From the NCBI GenBank assembly GCA_028287225.1, contig JAQBPZ010000368.1, forward strand, positions 1 through 22,383: DNA of 22,383 nucleotides, given 5' to 3'. Below the pieces are notes generated by a model. It made no database searches, was not told the origin of the DNA, and saw only the letters and a list, made by a program, of their open reading frames with translations. Below, one piece after another: positions 20,767 through 22,383 of this stretch (position 1 is the stretch's first letter; each line of letters begins with the position of its first letter). The stretch comes from Gemmatimonadota bacterium (GTDB lineage Bacteria; Gemmatimonadota; Gemmatimonadetes; Gemmatimonadales; Gemmatimonadaceae). The translations under genes and the position numbers were made by a program.

Positions 20767-22253
20767 TCGCCGCGTGGATGCTGACCGCGTCGCTCTTCGC
20801 CGCGTTCGCCGCCCTTGCGGCGCTGTGCGGGGAGCAGGTGCTGCGCGCGCTCGGTCGGGAGGCGCGCGCCAGCTGGTGCGTCGCGATCGTCGCGAGCGTG
20901 CTCTGGCCCGTGCTCGCGCTGGTGTTCCGGCGCGATGCGCCCATCGCGGGTGTGGTGCGACTGCCGCCGATCCGCGTGACGCAGCTCATGCCGGCCGCGC
21001 TCGAGCAGTCGAGCCGCGCCTGGATGCCGGGCGTCGACCGCCTGCTCCTGGCGGCGTGGCTGGGTCTCTCGCTCGTGATGCTCCTCCGCCTCGCCATCGG
21101 CCTGCGCCGGGCGCACCGCCTGCGCCGGGCCGCGGAGCGGCGCGACCTCGGCGGTGTGGCGCTCCTGGTGAGCGACGAGGCAGGGCCGGCGGTGATCGGT
21201 CTCGTGCGTCCCGACATCCTCTATCCGCGGGCGCTGCTGGAGCTCGAGCCGGCGTTGCGGAACGTCATCGTGCGCCACGAGGACGAGCACCGGCGCGCCG
21301 GCGATGCGTGGCTCGCCTTCGGCTGCAGCATTGCCCTGGTGCTCATGCCGTGGAACGCCGCGCTCTGGTGGATGACGCGCCGGGCCCGGCTCGCGCTGGA
21401 GATCGACTGCGATGCCCGGGTGCTCCGCGCGCACGCGAACCGAACGCAGTACGGCAAGCTGCTGCTCCTCGTCGCACAGGCGGACACCTCGGTGCGCCTC
21501 GTGCCGGCCCTCATCTCGTCACGCTCACACCTCGAACGGAGGATTCGCGCCATGCTCAGCACGCACCCCACCCATCGCCGCATCCGCGTCGCCCTCGGCA
21601 GCCTCGGCCTCGTCGTCGCCAGCGTCGCCGCCAGCTCGGCCCAGGTCACCAATCCACGGTCGCTGGTCGTCGTCAACCCGGCGCTCGCGGACACCCTGCG
21701 GGCCCGGATCGCGAGCAGTGGCAAGGCTCCGGAGGAACTGCGTGCCGCGTTGCGGGCCAAGGGATACCCGGAGACCGTGCTCGACCCCTACATGTCGGCG
21801 GGCCCATACACGAAGCTCAGCCAGGTTCCGGCGCCGGTCGCGACTCGCGCACCCATGCCGAACGTCGTCGCGCAGCCGGACACCGGCGAGGGGCCGAAGA
21901 AGGTCGCGAACGATACCTACTTCGAGTTCCAGGTGGAGAAGCAGGTGCGGCAGATCCCGGGGACGGGACAGGTGATCTACCCGCCGGAGCTGAAGGCGGC
22001 GGGAGTGAAGGGTGAGGTGCTCGCCCAGTTCGTGGTGGACACCACGGGCGCGGTGATCCCGAGCACCTACAAGGTCCTCATGTCGTCGCACGGCCAGTTC
22101 ACCGATGCGGTGCGTGCCGCGCTGGCGATGCTGCGATTCGAGCCGGCGCGGGTTGGCGGCCGCGCGGTGAAGCAGCTCGTGCAGCAGCCGTTCACCTTCT
22201 CGCTCGACTCGACCACTCCCACGATCGGAACTCCCGTGCGGCCGAACCCGTAG
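20763..22253 (+). CDS. M56 (BlaR1-like) membrane peptidase fused to a TonB C-terminal domain
   Basis: A 496-aa protein. Hydrophobic segments near 4-22, 40-56, 92-113 and 276-294 frame a cytoplasmic M56 zinc-peptidase domain with HEDEH (172-176, the HExxH motif) and the downstream acidic block EIDCDARV (213-220). After TM4 comes a periplasmic region, and the C-terminus (about 400-490: GQVIYPPELKAAGVKGEVLAQFVVDTTG and LRFEPARVGGRAVKQLVQQPF) is a TonB C-terminal domain. There is no penicillin-binding sensor domain, so the signal is not obviously a beta-lactam. It should act on the upstream repressor. M56-TonB fusions are known in several Gram-negative phyla. Confidence 0.9.
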   Translation: MIAAWMLTASLFAAFAALAALCGEQVLRALGREARASWCVAIVASVLWPVLALVFRRDAPIAGVVRLPPIRVTQLMPAALEQSSRAWMPGVDRLLLAAWLGLSLVMLLRLAIGLRRAHRLRRAAERRDLGGVALLVSDEAGPAVIGLVRPDILYPRALLELEPALRNVIVRHEDEHRRAGDAWLAFGCSIALVLMPWNAALWWMTRRARLALEIDCDARVLRAHANRTQYGKLLLLVAQADTSVRLVPALISSRSHLERRIRAMLSTHPTHRRIRVALGSLGLVVASVAASSAQVTNPRSLVVVNPALADTLRARIASSGKAPEELRAALRAKGYPETVLDPYMSAGPYTKLSQVPAPVATRAPMPNVVAQPDTGEGPKKVANDTYFEFQVEKQVRQIPGTGQVIYPPELKAAGVKGEVLAQFVVDTTGAVIPSTYKVLMSSHGQFTDAVRAALAMLRFEPARVGGRAVKQLVQQPFTFSLDSTTPTIGTPVRPNP

Positions 22254-22273
22254 CCCGGCGGTGGCTGACGCAC

Positions 22274-22304
22274 GAAGGGCCGCGCCGGGCAGGCGCGGCC
22301 CTTC
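22274..22304. terminator. Bidirectional terminator-like hairpin
   Basis: A perfect 13-bp stem (22274-22286 with 22292-22304) and a 5-base loop lie 20 bases after the M56 gene's stop and 9 bases from the stop of the convergent gene. The stem ends in CCCTTC, without a clear T-run. It probably serves both convergent genes. Confidence 0.7.
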
Positions 22305-22313
22305 ATCGCATTC

Positions 22314-22383
22314 CTACCAGCCGCGCGGCTTCTCGAAGATCAGCATGCCGTCGGCGGGCGCCGCGTCGCCGCGCAGGGCTTCC
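22314..22383 (-). CDS. 3' end of a convergent gene, product unknown (cut by window end)
   Basis: On the minus strand the frame reads EALRGDAAPADGMLIFEKPRGW and a TAG stop (22314-22316). The frame is open to the window edge, and it sits on the far side of a shared terminator-like hairpin, which supports a real convergent gene. Twenty-two residues are too few for assignment. Confidence 0.5.
   Translation of the reverse strand, partial: EALRGDAAPADGMLIFEKPRGW

Overview
The window is high-GC DNA, densely coded, with many 4-base ATGA/GTGA gene overlaps and few Shine-Dalgarno sequences. The gene content (dnaG, a zinc-ribbon coiled-coil protein, recJ, rsmD, coaD, pta and a partner-switching set), the secreted alpha/beta hydrolases, the M56-TonB fusion and the small RTLxDRDGxxWDVWEV-type protein all fit a member of the Gemmatimonadota. 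That placement comes from remembered family patterns, not from a database search.

Left third (1-7779), all on the plus strand. Housekeeping genes come first: the 3' end of dnaG, a zinc-ribbon protein, recJ-rsmD (overlapping) and coaD-pta (overlapping). pta overlaps a STAS anti-anti-sigma factor gene, which is followed by an RsbW-like ATPase and a GAF-SpoIIE phosphatase. These last three are the modules of a partner-switching signalling circuit, here placed directly behind CoA and acetyl-phosphate metabolism. recJ and coaD share the promoter-like 12-mer GCCCCTARATTG exactly 5 nt before the start codon, which predicts leaderless mRNAs.

Middle (7780-9950). Two related, strongly palindromic CAGAGG-type repeat elements flank one minus-strand gene for a secreted metallo-beta-lactamase-fold protein. 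Almost all metal ligands of that protein are replaced. The second element has perfect 81-bp terminal inverted repeats and abuts a perfect TATAAT. A short conserved hypothetical gene follows.

Central operon (9960-17248), plus strand: TetR regulator, TolC-like outer membrane factor with a poly-Gln tail, lipoprotein membrane-fusion protein, RND pump with two apparent extra membrane helices, and an 88-aa two-helix membrane protein. The tetR promoter is embedded in two perfect inverted repeats, one over the -35 and one over the -10 and start codon. The operon is therefore probably autorepressed.

Right third (17249-22383). A 286-bp nested inverted repeat bounded by GATTAGG heptamers separates the pump operon from three minus-strand genes: an M23 peptidase lipoprotein, a MenH-like alpha/beta hydrolase and a secreted MetX-like alpha/beta hydrolase. 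Divergent from these is a BlaI-type repressor overlapping an M56 peptidase-TonB fusion. Its TTGACA-N17-TATGCT promoter is flanked by two TACTA-N6-TAGTA-type operators whose centres are 42 bp apart. A strong hairpin and the last 22 codons of a convergent gene close the window.
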